A stretch of 64,000 nucleotides of DNA from Paraburkholderia lycopersici. GTDB taxonomy: Bacteria > Pseudomonadota > Gammaproteobacteria > Burkholderiales > Burkholderiaceae. The position numbers were made by a program, and so were the translations under genes. The stretch covers positions 172,387 to 236,386 of the forward strand of contig NZ_FMYQ01000006.1 in NCBI RefSeq assembly GCF_900096975.1. Direction: 5' to 3'. The notes beneath the pieces are model-generated. The model was not told the origin of the DNA and made no database searches. It saw nothing but the letters and a program-made list of their open reading frames with translations. Shown here piece by piece: positions 34,397 to 44,323 of this stretch (its first letter is position 1; every line of letters starts with the position of its first letter).

Positions 34397-37300
34397 ATGA
34401 ATCTCTCGCGCCCGTTCATTTCGCGCCCCGTTGCGACCACGCTGCTCGCGATCGGCATTGCGCTGGCCGGCCTTTTCGCGTTCACGAAGCTGCCGGTCGC
34501 GCCCTTGCCGCAAGTGGACTTCCCGACCATCTCGGTGCAGGCCACCTTGCCGGGGGCAAGCCCGGAAACGGTGGCGACCAGCGTGGCGAGCCCGCTGGAG
34601 CGCCACCTCGGCTCCATCGCCGACGTCTCGGAGATGACGTCGCAAAGCTCGGTGGGCAGCACGCGCATCACGCTGCAATTCGGCCTGAACCGCGACATCG
34701 ACGGCGCCGCGCGCGACGTGCAGGCCGCGATCAACGCTGCGCGCGCCGACCTGCCCACGAGCCTTCGCCAGAACCCGACCTACCACAAGGTCAACCCCGC
34801 CGACGCGCCCATCCTCATTCTCGCGCTCACCTCGCCCACGCTTTCCGCGGGCCAGCTCTACGACTCCGCGGCCACGGTGCTGCAGCAGTCGCTCTCGCAG
34901 GTGGACGGCGTGGGCGAAGTCGACGTGAGCGGCTCGGCGAATCCGGCCGTGCGCGTCGAGCTCGAGCCGCACGCGCTTTTCCACTACGGTATCGGCCTGG
35001 AGGACGTGCGGGCGGCGCTCGCCTCCGCCAACGCCAACAGTCCCAAGGGCGACATCGAGTTCGGGCCGCAGCGCTTCCAGCTCTACACCAACGACCAGGC
35101 GAGCAAGGCGAGCCAGTACAAGGACCTCGTGATCGCCTACCGCAACGGCGCGGGCGTGAAACTCTCGGACGTGAGCAACGTGGTCGATTCGGTGGAAGAC
35201 CTGCGCAACATCGGCCTTGCCAACGGCAAGCGCTCGGTGCTCGTGATCCTCTACCGCCAACCGGGCGCGAACATCATCGAGACCGTGGACCGCGTGATCG
35301 CGATGCTGCCGCAGCTCAAGGCGTCGCTGCCCGCCGACGTCGCGGTGACCCCCACCTCGGACCGCTCGGTCACGATCCGCTCGTCGCTCAAGGACACCGA
35401 GCACACGCTCGTGATCGCCGTGGCGCTCGTCGTGATGGTGGTGTTCCTGTTCCTGCGCAACTGGCGCGCGACGCTCATCCCGAGCGTGGCCGTGCCCATT
35501 TCGATCATCGGCACGTTCGCGGCCATGTACCTGATGGGCTTCTCGCTCGACAACCTCTCGCTGATGGCGCTCACCATCGCGACGGGCTTCGTCGTGGACG
35601 ACGCCATCGTCGTGCTCGAAAACATCTCGCGTCATATCGAAAACGGCGTGCCGCGCACGAAGGCGGCGCTGCTCGGCGCGCGCGAAGTGGGCTTCACGGT
35701 TCTCTCGATCAGCGTCTCGCTCGTCGCCGTGTTCCTGCCGATCCTGCTGATGGGCGGCATTGTCGGGCGGCTGTTCCGCGAGTTCGCGCTCACGCTCTCG
35801 CTCGCGATCGCGGTGTCGCTCGTCGTCTCGCTCACGCTCACGCCGATGATGTGCTCGCGCCTGCTCGAAGAGGCGCACGAGAAGCAGGAGGAAGGCCGTT
35901 TCGCGCAGTGGCTCGAACGCGGCTTCCTGCGCATGCAGCGCGGCTACGAGCGCACGCTAGGCTGGGCGCTCGCGCACCCGTTCGTGATCCTGCTCACGCT
36001 CATCGCGACCATCGCGCTGAACGTCGCGCTCTATGTGATCGTGCCGAAGGGCTTTTTCCCGCAGCAGGACACAGGGCGGCTCGTCGGCGGCATCCAGGCC
36101 GACCAGTCCACCTCGTTCCAGGCAATGAAAGTGAAGTTCGCCGAGATGATGCGCATCGTGCAGGCGAACCCCGCCGTCGAATCGGTGGCGGGGTTCTCCG
36201 GCGGGCGCGCGACCAATTCCGGCTTCATGTTCGTCTCGCTCAAGCCCAAGAGCGAGCGCAAGATTTCCGCCGACCAGGTGATCGCACAACTGCGCGGCCC
36301 GCTTTCGAACGTGGCGGGCGCGCGCACCTTCCTGCAATCGGTGCAGGACATCCGCGTGGGCGGGCGCCAGTCGAATGCGCAATACCAGTTCACGCTGCTC
36401 GCCGACAACACCGCCGACCTCTACAAGTGGGGGCCGAAGCTCACCGAGGCGCTGCAGGCGCGCCCCGAACTCGCCGACGTGAATTCGGACCAGCAGCAAG
36501 GCGGCCTCGAGTCGATGATCAACATCGACCGCGCGAGCGCCGCGCGTCTCTCCATCACGCCCTCGCAGATCGACAACACGCTTTACGACGCGTTCGGCCA
36601 GCGCCAGGTCTCGACCATCTACAACCCGCTCAACCAGTACCACGTGGTGATGGAAGTCGCGCCGCAGTATTGGCAGAGCCCGACCATGCTCGACGAGATC
36701 TGGGTGAGCACTTCGGGCGGCACGGCGAGCGGCGCACAGAGCACCAACGCGACGGCGGGCACCGTGAGCGGCCCGACCACGGCGTCGGCGGGCGGAACCG
36801 CGGCGACCACGGCGTCGAGCGCCGCGGCCATCGCCGCCGACTCCGCGCGCAACCTCGCGACCAACTCGCTCGCGGCGAGCGGCAAGTCGAGCGCGTCGTC
36901 GGGCGCGGCCGTCTCCACCTCGAAGGAGACCATGGTGCCGCTTTCGTCGATCGCCTCGTTCGGTCCCGGCACGACGCCGCTTTCGGTGAATCACCAGAGT
37001 CAGTTCGTGGCCTCGACGATCTCGTTCAATCTGCCGCCGGGCAAGTCGCTCTCCGACGCCACCGAGGCGATCTACGACACGATGAGCCAGATCGGCATGC
37101 CGGCGACGATCCACGGCAGCTTCCAGGGCACGGCGCAGGCGTTCCAGCAGTCGCTCGACAACCAGCCGCTGCTGATTCTCGCGGCGCTCGCTGCCGTGTA
37201 TATCGTGCTGGGCATTCTCTACGAAAGCTATATCCACCCGCTCACGATTCTCTCGACGCTGCCCTCGGCAGGCGTGGGCGCCCTGCTCGCGCTTCTGCTC

Positions 37301-37696
37301 TTCAAGACGGAGTTCAGCATCATCGCGTTGATCGGCGTGATCCTGCTGATCGGCATCGTGAAAAAGAACGCGATCATGATGGTGGATTTCGCGATCGAAG
37401 CCTCGCGCCAGGGCCTGGGTTCGCGCGATGCGATCCATCAGGCCTGCCTGCTGCGCTTCCGCCCGATCATGATGACGACCTGCGCGGCGCTGCTCGGCGC
37501 GTTGCCGCTCGCGTTCGGGCGCGGCGAAGGCGCCGAATTGCGCGCGCCGCTAGGCATTTCGATCGTGGGCGGGCTGATTGTGAGCCAGATGCTCACCCTC
37601 TATACGACGCCGGTGGTGTACCTGTATATGGACCGGCTGCGCGTGTGGTGGGATGGGAAGCGCGGGCGCGCGGCGCCGGCGCCCGGGACGCAGTGA
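34397..37696 (+). CDS. mdtC: RND multidrug efflux transporter, MdtC-like, with a low-complexity insertion
   Basis: The 1099-residue transporter is homologous to its neighbour: [40 protein letters not shown] and [21 protein letters not shown]. coli MdtC has about 1025 residues. The extra length is an Ala/Ser/Thr/Gly-rich insertion at residues about 770-842, in the second periplasmic loop, just before the VPLSSIASF strand that is usual there. Start ATG is four bases after the mdtB stop. A terminator follows at 37741-37774. No outer-membrane channel gene follows, so the pump must use a channel encoded elsewhere. Confidence 0.93.
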   Translation: MNLSRPFISRPVATTLLAIGIALAGLFAFTKLPVAPLPQVDFPTISVQATLPGASPETVATSVASPLERHLGSIADVSEMTSQSSVGSTRITLQFGLNRDIDGAARDVQAAINAARADLPTSLRQNPTYHKVNPADAPILILALTSPTLSAGQLYDSAATVLQQSLSQVDGVGEVDVSGSANPAVRVELEPHALFHYGIGLEDVRAALASANANSPKGDIEFGPQRFQLYTNDQASKASQYKDLVIAYRNGAGVKLSDVSNVVDSVEDLRNIGLANGKRSVLVILYRQPGANIIETVDRVIAMLPQLKASLPADVAVTPTSDRSVTIRSSLKDTEHTLVIAVALVVMVVFLFLRNWRATLIPSVAVPISIIGTFAAMYLMGFSLDNLSLMALTIATGFVVDDAIVVLENISRHIENGVPRTKAALLGAREVGFTVLSISVSLVAVFLPILLMGGIVGRLFREFALTLSLAIAVSLVVSLTLTPMMCSRLLEEAHEKQEEGRFAQWLERGFLRMQRGYERTLGWALAHPFVILLTLIATIALNVALYVIVPKGFFPQQDTGRLVGGIQADQSTSFQAMKVKFAEMMRIVQANPAVESVAGFSGGRATNSGFMFVSLKPKSERKISADQVIAQLRGPLSNVAGARTFLQSVQDIRVGGRQSNAQYQFTLLADNTADLYKWGPKLTEALQARPELADVNSDQQQGGLESMINIDRASAARLSITPSQIDNTLYDAFGQRQVSTIYNPLNQYHVVMEVAPQYWQSPTMLDEIWVSTSGGTASGAQSTNATAGTVSGPTTASAGGTAATTASSAAAIAADSARNLATNSLAASGKSSASSGAAVSTSKETMVPLSSIASFGPGTTPLSVNHQSQFVASTISFNLPPGKSLSDATEAIYDTMSQIGMPATIHGSFQGTAQAFQQSLDNQPLLILAALAAVYIVLGILYESYIHPLTILSTLPSAGVGALLALLLFKTEFSIIALIGVILLIGIVKKNAIMMVDFAIEASRQGLGSRDAIHQACLLRFRPIMMTTCAALLGALPLAFGRGEGAELRAPLGISIVGGLIVSQMLTLYTTPVVYLYMDRLRVWWDGKRGRAAPAPGTQ

Positions 37697-37740
37697 TGGG
37701 CGCCGCAGCAGGCCGAACAGCCGGCGGCGCGCGAGCGGTC

Positions 37741-37774
37741 AGCGGCGGCCGGGGCCGGCTCCCGCCGCTTTTTT
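37741..37774 (+). terminator. Intrinsic terminator of the mdtABC-like operon
   Basis: An 8-bp stem (AGCGGCGG with CCGCCGCT) is followed by six T residues on the plus strand, 45 bases after the mdtC stop and abutting the stop of the convergent YkvA-like gene. Confidence 0.8.
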
Positions 37775-38031
37775 CATGCGAGAACCTTGCGCGCTTCGCG
37801 CAAATGCGCCGGCAGACAACGCACCATCAGATGCAGCACCAGTGGCACGATGATCCCGTCGTCCACGATGCCGGCAAGCGGCATCGCGACATTGAACGGA
37901 TCGAGCGCATAGAGCGCGACCAGCGCCGTGGCGGGGACCAGCCATACCGGGCGCTGCGGCTGGCGCAGCGCATGCCATAGCACGCGCGCATCGCCCTTCA
38001 CCACGTTCCACAGCAGCGCGATACGTTTCAT
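37774..38031 (-). CDS. YkvA/DUF1232-like small membrane protein
   Basis: The 85-residue product contains the DUF1232 core: LVPATALVALYALDPFNVAM, then PLAGIVDDGIIVPLVLHLMV. This family has one or two short hydrophobic segments around an Asp-Asp-containing turn and unknown function. The ATG at 38031 has a GGAG site nine bases upstream. Confidence 0.8.
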   Translation of the reverse strand: MKRIALLWNVVKGDARVLWHALRQPQRPVWLVPATALVALYALDPFNVAMPLAGIVDDGIIVPLVLHLMVRCLPAHLREARKVLA

Positions 38032-38067
38032 CCTCTTGTGCTCCTCGCGGCCGACGCGCCGGCCGCC

Positions 38068-38318
38068 TCAATGCCGCTCATGCCCCGGCGCGTCCGAGCG
38101 CGACGTCCGGATCACGAGTCCGTCGGGCGAAAAATGGGCGTCGAACATGCCGTCGCCCGCCACGCCGCCTTCGGCCCAGTGCCAGCTCCAGACCTCCTCG
38201 TGGCTCAGCGCATAGTTTGCGCGTTGACGGCGTCGGCGGCCTTTTGCTGATCGCACCCCGCGAGCAACGTCGCACAACGCGCGGCGACGGCCGCGGCGGT
38301 CCGGGCTTTTCGTGACAC
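38068..38318 (-). pseudogene. Internally deleted BamE-like lipoprotein gene
   Basis: Two fragments in different minus-strand frames make sense only together. From GTG at 38318 one frame gives a signal sequence with a lipobox, ATLLAGCDQQKAADAVNAQ. Another frame then gives NYALSHEEVWSWHWAEGGVA, FDAHFSPDGLVIRTSRSDA and a stop at 38068. The second part closely matches the C-terminus of the intact BamE-like lipoprotein at 61288-61869 (LKKETVWSWKWLEGGV, then SRSDV). About 120 codons between lipobox and C-terminus are missing. It is a decayed paralogue. Confidence 0.75.
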
Positions 38319-38345
38319 AGGAATCGGGCTGACCGGGAAATGCGG

Positions 38346-38909
38346 CTATGGCTGCCGATGCTGCGCAGCCCATTCCTTCACGGCGCGCAACGTATTCGCG
38401 ACGTGCTGATCAGGCGAAAGGCTCGTGTATTCGTAGATGATCTTGCCGTCCGGCGCAATGACGTAGGAAACCCGATTGGCCATCGATTCGTGCATCGGCA
38501 TCGACGCGTCGTACGACTTGATGATTTTCGCGTCTTCGTCGGCGGCCACCGGGAACTTGCTGCGGCACTCGCTGACCGAAAACTTCGTGAGCGTGCCGAT
38601 GTCGTCGTGCGAAACGCCTATCACGGTCGCGCCATACTGCTTGTATTGATCGACCGCATCGGCAAATTCGTGCGCCTCGATCGTGCACCCCTTCGTGAAC
38701 GCCGCCGGATAGAAGTACACCACCACCGGCCCCTTCTTCAGTTCGGAAGCAAGCGAGTACGTATAAGTCTTGCCGCCGAGCGATGCCTGAGTGGTGAAGT
38801 CCGGGGCGGGATCGCCCGGTTTGAGCGTCGCCTGCGCAGACAGGGTGAAAAGCGCGAGTCCGGCGCACACGAGCGCCGCGGCTCCCGCCGCAAAGAACCT
38901 CGGTTTCAT
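38346..38909 (-). CDS. Exported peroxiredoxin (AhpC/TSA family)
   Basis: The 187-residue product starts with a signal peptide (MKPRFFAAGAAALVCAGLAL) ending near SAQA. A peroxiredoxin domain follows: LKPGDPAPDFTTQASLGGKT, then VVVYFYPAAFTKGCTIEAHE, in which the Cys is the peroxidatic residue in the Bcp/PrxQ style; a second Cys (SVSECRSKF) may be resolving. It would reduce peroxides in the periplasm. ATG at 38909 has GAGG eight bases upstream and the signal peptide; the longer frame lacks similarity. Confidence 0.88.
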   Translation of the reverse strand: MKPRFFAAGAAALVCAGLALFTLSAQATLKPGDPAPDFTTQASLGGKTYTYSLASELKKGPVVVYFYPAAFTKGCTIEAHEFADAVDQYKQYGATVIGVSHDDIGTLTKFSVSECRSKFPVAADEDAKIIKSYDASMPMHESMANRVSYVIAPDGKIIYEYTSLSPDQHVANTLRAVKEWAAQHRQP

Positions 38910-39068
38910 GTCGGATGCCCTCGAGTTGAATCGCCACGCCGGCGCACGTGTTGCGCGCATGTGTCCGCGCGTCTTGCCTGTCACGGCCGCGCACCCGGCG
39001 ATGGCGTTATTGGACCACACAATCCCGGCGCCCGCTGCGCGCTCCCGAGTCCGCCTTACAGATTGCCT

Positions 39069-40532
39069 TCAGCCTTCGGCGTACGCCGTAAACCACGCGC
39101 CCGCCCACAGGTTGAGTTCGCCGAGCAGCGGCGGCGTCAGCGCAAGGAACATACCGCCCGCCTCGCTCGCAATGCGCTGGGCGCCGTCGTAATCGCCGCG
39201 CTCGGCGTCCATCGTGATGCGCAGCAGCGTACCGAGCTTGCCGCGGTTGCCGTCCACTGCCTCGACGATCTCGCGCGCAAGGCCGAGACGATCGAGTGTA
39301 TGCGCGGGCGTCGAGCCCACCAGCACGTGCACGAGCGAGAAGATGCCGGTCATGAAGGCGGCATCGGCGAAATCCTGGTCCTGTGGGCTCAGGCTGCGCG
39401 CGGCAAGCTCCATGAAGTGCGAACGCGTGCCCGCGAGCTGCACCAGCGGGTCGGAGCCCCACGGGAGGTCGCGTCCGCTCGCGTAGAGGAGCAGTTGCGC
39501 CCAGCGCGCGATCTGGCGCGTGCCCGCTGCGAGCACCGCCTCGCGCAGCGACGAGATCGGCCGCCCCGGCGCATAAGCGCTCGAATTGACGAGACGCAAT
39601 AGTTGCACCACTACGCCCGGATGGCTGCGCAGTTCGCGCTCGAGTTCGGCCGTGCCGACGTCGTTCGCCACGAGCGCGAGCAAGCGCACGAGCGCAAGAC
39701 GCGATGCTCGCACGTGCGGCGCGCGCAGCACCTGCGGACGCGCGAAGAAGTAGCCCTGGAAGAGTTCGAAGCCGAGCGACGACGCAAGCTCGAAGTCCTC
39801 GCTTGTCTCGACCTTTTCGGCGATCAGCGTCTTGCCGTGCGCGGCGAGGCGCGCAACCAGTGCGGGCAGCGCCGAGCGCTCGGTCTGCATCAGGTCGACC
39901 TTGACGATGTCCGCGTAGGGCAGCGCGCGCAGCAGGTTCTCCGTGAGCTCGCACACATCGTCGAAGGCAATGCGGTAGCCGGCGCGCCGCAACTGCGCGA
40001 GGCGCTCCAGCACCGCGGCATCGAAGCTCACGTGTTCGAGCACTTCCAGCACGAAGCGGCCGGGCGGCAGCAGATGCACGATGTCGTCGAATAGCAGCTC
40101 GCGGCTGATATTGACGTAGCCGTAGTGACGGCCGAGCACGGCGGGCACGCCGAGCTGGCCGATCGTGCGCGTCATCACCTGGGCGGTGGCGCGCACATCG
40201 TCGTCGACGTCCGCGCGGTTCTGCGCGCCGCCGCGAAAAAGCAGCTCATAGGCGTTGAGCGCACCGTTGCGGTCGAGAATAGGCTGCCGGCCGAGATAGA
40301 CGAACGGCTGCGCCAGCCCCGGGTTCGCGCGAAGCGCGCCCTGCGAAGCCGAAAGCGGGCATGGCTGCGAATCTGGCTGCAAAGCGTGCTGCGAACCGGA
40401 TGATGCCCCGGGTGCAAGCCCAGGCTGTGAAGCTGACGACATAGATGGCGCGGTACCAGGAGTGCCCTCGCCCGCTTCGCCTCGCGCACCCTCGCTTGCC
40501 GGCGCGGCGAACGCTGACGATGAATCGGACAT
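39069..40532 (-). CDS. EAL-HDOD signalling protein, paralogue 1
   Basis: The 487-residue protein has a Gln/Ser/Pro-rich N-terminus to about residue 75. It then has an EAL phosphodiesterase-type domain (FVYLGRQPILDRNGALNAYE) and a HDOD domain from about residue 285 (ELRSHPGVVVQLLRLVNSSA). The signature is AYELLFR, so EAL is ELL. The residues NISRELL, FDDVCE, IVKVDLMQTE and IAEKVET are kept, so c-di-GMP binding or hydrolysis is possible. YuxH-type proteins of this layout regulate motility or virulence. A similar but more degenerate protein lies at 44324-45709. It is divergent from a GGDEF-EAL gene. Confidence 0.9.
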   Translation of the reverse strand: MSDSSSAFAAPASEGARGEAGEGTPGTAPSMSSASQPGLAPGASSGSQHALQPDSQPCPLSASQGALRANPGLAQPFVYLGRQPILDRNGALNAYELLFRGGAQNRADVDDDVRATAQVMTRTIGQLGVPAVLGRHYGYVNISRELLFDDIVHLLPPGRFVLEVLEHVSFDAAVLERLAQLRRAGYRIAFDDVCELTENLLRALPYADIVKVDLMQTERSALPALVARLAAHGKTLIAEKVETSEDFELASSLGFELFQGYFFARPQVLRAPHVRASRLALVRLLALVANDVGTAELERELRSHPGVVVQLLRLVNSSAYAPGRPISSLREAVLAAGTRQIARWAQLLLYASGRDLPWGSDPLVQLAGTRSHFMELAARSLSPQDQDFADAAFMTGIFSLVHVLVGSTPAHTLDRLGLAREIVEAVDGNRGKLGTLLRITMDAERGDYDGAQRIASEAGGMFLALTPPLLGELNLWAGAWFTAYAEG

Positions 40533-40767
40533 GGCGGATGATTCGTACGGATGAAATAGCCGACGACGCGGCGCCCCGACCCTGCGGCCGGCACGACGGG
40601 CGCTTCGCCCGCGCCGGCCCGTTGCGCATGGCGAACGGCGTCTCGACCGGCGCCACTTTAACCGAATCTGGACGCTGCCGCACCGCCTCCGGTCATGTTT
40701 ACACGTCCGGTGTTTTTTCTGACACCGCCGCTAAAGATTTCCGGCCCGAGGTCGATAACTTGCTCTG

Positions 40768-42801
40768 ATGGGCGGCTTCAGCCGGACGTGGAAACCGGCA
40801 CGCCGCGCCAGCGGCGTGCGCGCGAGCGACGCGGCAGGCGCGGTCAGGATGCCGGAGACAAACAAAGGATTGCCAGCGACAGACATGGAAGCGAACAGGA
40901 TCACCGCGCCCCGCCAGGGCTGGTTGCGCACGGTCGCTGGCCGGCTATGCGCGCTTGGCCGGCTCAGGGGCGTTGCCTGCGACCCGTCCATGTCCGCCGG
41001 ACCACAGGCGCCGCTCGTGCCCGCTTCGCACTCCGCCGCCGAGCCCGACTACGCGGACGCCGTCTCTCTCTCGTTCGAAAGCACGGCCGCCGCGGTGGAC
41101 TTCCTCGCGCACGTGGACGCCAACCTCCACTTTCTCTACGTCTCCGACACCAGCCTGCGCTTTGCCGGCTATCATCGCGAATTCCTGCTCGGCGCGACGC
41201 TCACCGACATCGTCGCGCCCGAGCACCACGAGCGCCTCGAAGCGCTCTTCGCACGCGCCGCGCACAGCGGCGCCGCGGAAAAGGAAACGGTCGATCTCGT
41301 CAAGGCGCTCACCTACCCGCTGCCGGTCGAATTGCGCGTCCAGCCCGCCCTGTACGGCGAGACTCCCGGCTTCGCCGTTGCCGGCTTCGACGTCTCGGGC
41401 TGGCAAGGCACCGAGGCCGCGCTCACTCACGCGCTTCATCACGACCCGCTCACCGGCTTGCCCAATCAGACCGCGCTCGCGCCCGCGCTCCAGCGCGCCC
41501 AGGCCGACGCGGACCACTACGGCGTGCCGGTGGCGCTTCTGCTGCTCGATCTCGACGACTACCAGCGCGTGAACCGCGCCCTCGGCTACGACGCCGGCGA
41601 CGAGCTGCTGCGCGAAACCGCGCGGCGCCTCACGCATCTCGCCTTGCAGGGCGAGACGATCGCGCGCGTCGGCAGCGACGAGTTCGCGATCCTCATCACG
41701 CCGCAACTGCACGCCGGCGCCGACGACGTGCGCGCCGCCGCCGAAGCGCTCGGCCGGCGCCTGCTCACCTCGATCCTGCAGCCGTACTCGTTTCGCAATC
41801 AGCCCGTGCATCTTTCGGCGAGCATCGGCATCGCGTTTCATCCGGACCAGCGCCACGGCGCGGGCAGCGCGGACGCCGAAAGCGGCAACCCCACCAGCGC
41901 CGACTCCACGCCGCTCATCCGCCGCGCGGACCAGGCGCTTCAGCAGGCCAAGGCCATCGGCGGCAACACGCTGACGCTGCACGTCCCCGACGACGATCCG
42001 ACCGACGCCATGCGCCTGAAGCTCGAATCGGATCTCTACGACGGCGTGCGCAACGGCGAGTTCTCGCTGCACTTCCAGCCCATCACCAGCAGCGCCTCGC
42101 GCGGCGTGGTCGGCGTGGAAGCGTTGATCCGCTGGCAACATCCATTGCACGGGCTCGTACCGCCATCAACATTTATTCCGCTTGCGGAATCCGTCGGCCT
42201 GATTAATTATCTCGGCAACTGGGTATTGAAGGCTGCCTGCATGCAACTGTCCCAATGGGATGAGCAAGGCATCGAACTGCAGTACATCGCGGTCAATGTC
42301 TCGCCCCAGCAGTTTCGCAATCCGCGCTTCAGGGAAAGTGTCGAGGAGGCCATTGAGCTCACCGGAATCGATCCGCGCCGGCTCGTGTTCGAGATCACCG
42401 AAAGCCTGCTCATGCACGATCCGCAGCACGCGAAAACACTGCTCGAAGAGCTCACCTCGCTCGGCATCCGCTTCGCGGTGGACGACTTCGGCACGGGCTA
42501 TTCGAGCCTCGCGTATCTGCAGCGCTTCCCGCTCTCGAAGCTGAAGATCGACCGCAGCTTCGTCGAGAACCTCATCACGTCGCGCAACGACCAGGCGATC
42601 GTCAACGCGGTGGTCGGGCTCGCGCGCACGCTCGACCTGGAACTCGTGGCCGAGGGCGTGGAGACCGAAGCGCAGCGCGAGCTGCTCACGAACATGGGGT
42701 GCGAGCATATCCAGGGATGGCTCGTCTGCAAGGCGCTGCCTTCAGAAGAATTGCAGCAGCGCTTCGTTTCGGGTGCGTTGCACTTGCACGAGGTGCAATG
42801 A
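40768..42801 (+). CDS. PAS-GGDEF-EAL c-di-GMP signalling protein
   Basis: An N-terminal PAS-like region (FLAHVDANLHFLYVSDTSLR) is followed by a GGDEF domain and an EAL domain. The GGDEF signature reads RVGSDEFAIL near residue 302, one base residue from GGDEF, so cyclase activity may be weak or absent. The EAL domain looks intact: VEALIRWQHP, NVSPQQF, EITESLLM, DDFGTGYSSLAYL, KIDRSF and AEGVETEAQ. The net activity is probably c-di-GMP hydrolysis. The true start is unclear: M at 40849, 40885 or 40990 all remain possible, and none has a strong ribosome-binding site. It is followed at 40 bases by the HDOD gene. Confidence 0.9.
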   Translation: MGGFSRTWKPARRASGVRASDAAGAVRMPETNKGLPATDMEANRITAPRQGWLRTVAGRLCALGRLRGVACDPSMSAGPQAPLVPASHSAAEPDYADAVSLSFESTAAAVDFLAHVDANLHFLYVSDTSLRFAGYHREFLLGATLTDIVAPEHHERLEALFARAAHSGAAEKETVDLVKALTYPLPVELRVQPALYGETPGFAVAGFDVSGWQGTEAALTHALHHDPLTGLPNQTALAPALQRAQADADHYGVPVALLLLDLDDYQRVNRALGYDAGDELLRETARRLTHLALQGETIARVGSDEFAILITPQLHAGADDVRAAAEALGRRLLTSILQPYSFRNQPVHLSASIGIAFHPDQRHGAGSADAESGNPTSADSTPLIRRADQALQQAKAIGGNTLTLHVPDDDPTDAMRLKLESDLYDGVRNGEFSLHFQPITSSASRGVVGVEALIRWQHPLHGLVPPSTFIPLAESVGLINYLGNWVLKAACMQLSQWDEQGIELQYIAVNVSPQQFRNPRFRESVEEAIELTGIDPRRLVFEITESLLMHDPQHAKTLLEELTSLGIRFAVDDFGTGYSSLAYLQRFPLSKLKIDRSFVENLITSRNDQAIVNAVVGLARTLDLELVAEGVETEAQRELLTNMGCEHIQGWLVCKALPSEELQQRFVSGALHLHEVQ

Positions 42802-42840
42802 TGCAGGCATCGCAAACAGCAGGGCTTTCGCGAAATTGAC

Positions 42841-44292
42841 ATGGTTCAGACGGTAAAGGCCGCCCTGCTCGACCGCTTGTGGGCCCGCATGAATGAACGC
42901 GGGGACTTTCCCATGCTGTCGCAATCGCTGCGCACCACGATCGCGGCGATGACGAACGACGACTACGATTTCAGCGCGCTCGTGAAGGTCGTGCTGTCGG
43001 ATTTCGCGCTCACGCAGAAAGTGCTGCGGCTCGCGAATTCGGCCATGTACCTGGCCTTCGGCGGCAACATCACGACCGTCACGCGCGCACTGATGGTGCT
43101 CGGCATGGACGCGGTCGGGCATCTCGTCGTCGGCCTGAAGATCGTCGATCACTTCCACCACAGCGCGCCGCGCCGCATCGACGCCAAGCTCGAACTGAAC
43201 CGCACGATGCTGTCGGGCTGCGTGGCGCGCAAGCTCACCGAGAACGGCGACCTGCGCGCGGGCGAAGAGGCCGTGGTGTGCACGCTCATGCGCCAGATGG
43301 GCAAGCTACTCGTCGTGTTCTATCTCGAGCCCGAGTGGGACCAGATCCGCCGCGAGATCGAGGAAGGCGCGAGCGACGACGAGGCCTGCCTCGAAGTGCT
43401 CGGCGTGACATTCGAAGAACTCGGCCTCGAAGCCGCCGCACGCTGGCGCCTGCCCGATACGATCCGCACGGGCATGTGCCAGTACGACCCCGCCGACAAC
43501 GAACCGCGCCAGGTGCAGTGGCTGCGCGCGACCACCAACTATTCGACCGAAGTGGCGCGCGTGCTGACCACGGCGGGCCTTTCCGACGAAATGCGCGAAA
43601 TGCATATCGCCGAGCTTGCGCAGCACTACGGCCGCGCGCTGTCGACCGACCCGGACGTGCTCGTGCAGATGAGCCTCGCGCTCGCGCGCGAGGAAGCCGA
43701 AGACGGCGTGATGCGCGAGATCGTCGAGCTGCGCGCGAATGCGGACGCCATCGCGCGCGAGGCGCTCGATCCCGAGGCGCGCATCGCGGCGGGCGTCGAG
43801 GACCTGCGCGCCCTGCCGCCCGAAAGCACGCTCAACGCGGCGCTCACGCTTGCGACGGAAACCGTGCTCGCGGGCCTCGGCTTCGCGCGCACCGTGGTAT
43901 TCGTGCGGCGCGGGGCGAACATGTTCGAGGCGCAGCACGGTTTCGGCCCCGACATGAGCGACGTGCTGCCGAAGCTCTCGTTCAGTGCCGCGTTCCAGCC
44001 CGACGTGTTCCATCTCGCCATCGCGAACAAGGTGGGCATCTTCATCGAGAATGCGCGCGACGGGAAGATCCTCTCGCGCTTGCCGGGCTGGCATCGATCG
44101 AGCTTCGAAGACGCGCGCGCGTTCGTGCTGCTGCCCGTGGGCGCGCCCGGCGATTCGCCCGTTGCGTTGATGTACGGCGACTGGCTCGTGAGCCAGGAGC
44201 CGCGCCGCATTTCGCAAAAAGAGATGAGCGCGTTGAACGACCTCGCGCAGCAACTGGCGCGGTTCTTCACGCACGTGCCGCAGACCGCCTGA
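42841..44292 (+). CDS. HDOD-domain protein with C-terminal GAF-like region
   Basis: The 483-residue product starts with a HDOD domain (ALVKVVLSDFALTQKVLRLA, then NITTVTRALMVLGMDAVGHL), a degenerate HD fold used in signalling. Linker and C-terminal residues 330-480 look GAF-like (ESTLNAALTLATETVLAGLG, then FVLLPVGAPGDSPVALMYGD). The gene lies 39 bases after the GGDEF-EAL gene and is probably co-transcribed, suggesting joint function in c-di-GMP signalling. The catalytic His-Asp pair of true HD hydrolases is not evident. Confidence 0.88.
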   Translation: MVQTVKAALLDRLWARMNERGDFPMLSQSLRTTIAAMTNDDYDFSALVKVVLSDFALTQKVLRLANSAMYLAFGGNITTVTRALMVLGMDAVGHLVVGLKIVDHFHHSAPRRIDAKLELNRTMLSGCVARKLTENGDLRAGEEAVVCTLMRQMGKLLVVFYLEPEWDQIRREIEEGASDDEACLEVLGVTFEELGLEAAARWRLPDTIRTGMCQYDPADNEPRQVQWLRATTNYSTEVARVLTTAGLSDEMREMHIAELAQHYGRALSTDPDVLVQMSLALAREEAEDGVMREIVELRANADAIAREALDPEARIAAGVEDLRALPPESTLNAALTLATETVLAGLGFARTVVFVRRGANMFEAQHGFGPDMSDVLPKLSFSAAFQPDVFHLAIANKVGIFIENARDGKILSRLPGWHRSSFEDARAFVLLPVGAPGDSPVALMYGDWLVSQEPRRISQKEMSALNDLAQQLARFFTHVPQTA

Positions 44293-44323
44293 GCGGCGCC
44301 GCTCCCCAGCGCCGCGCCGCTCT

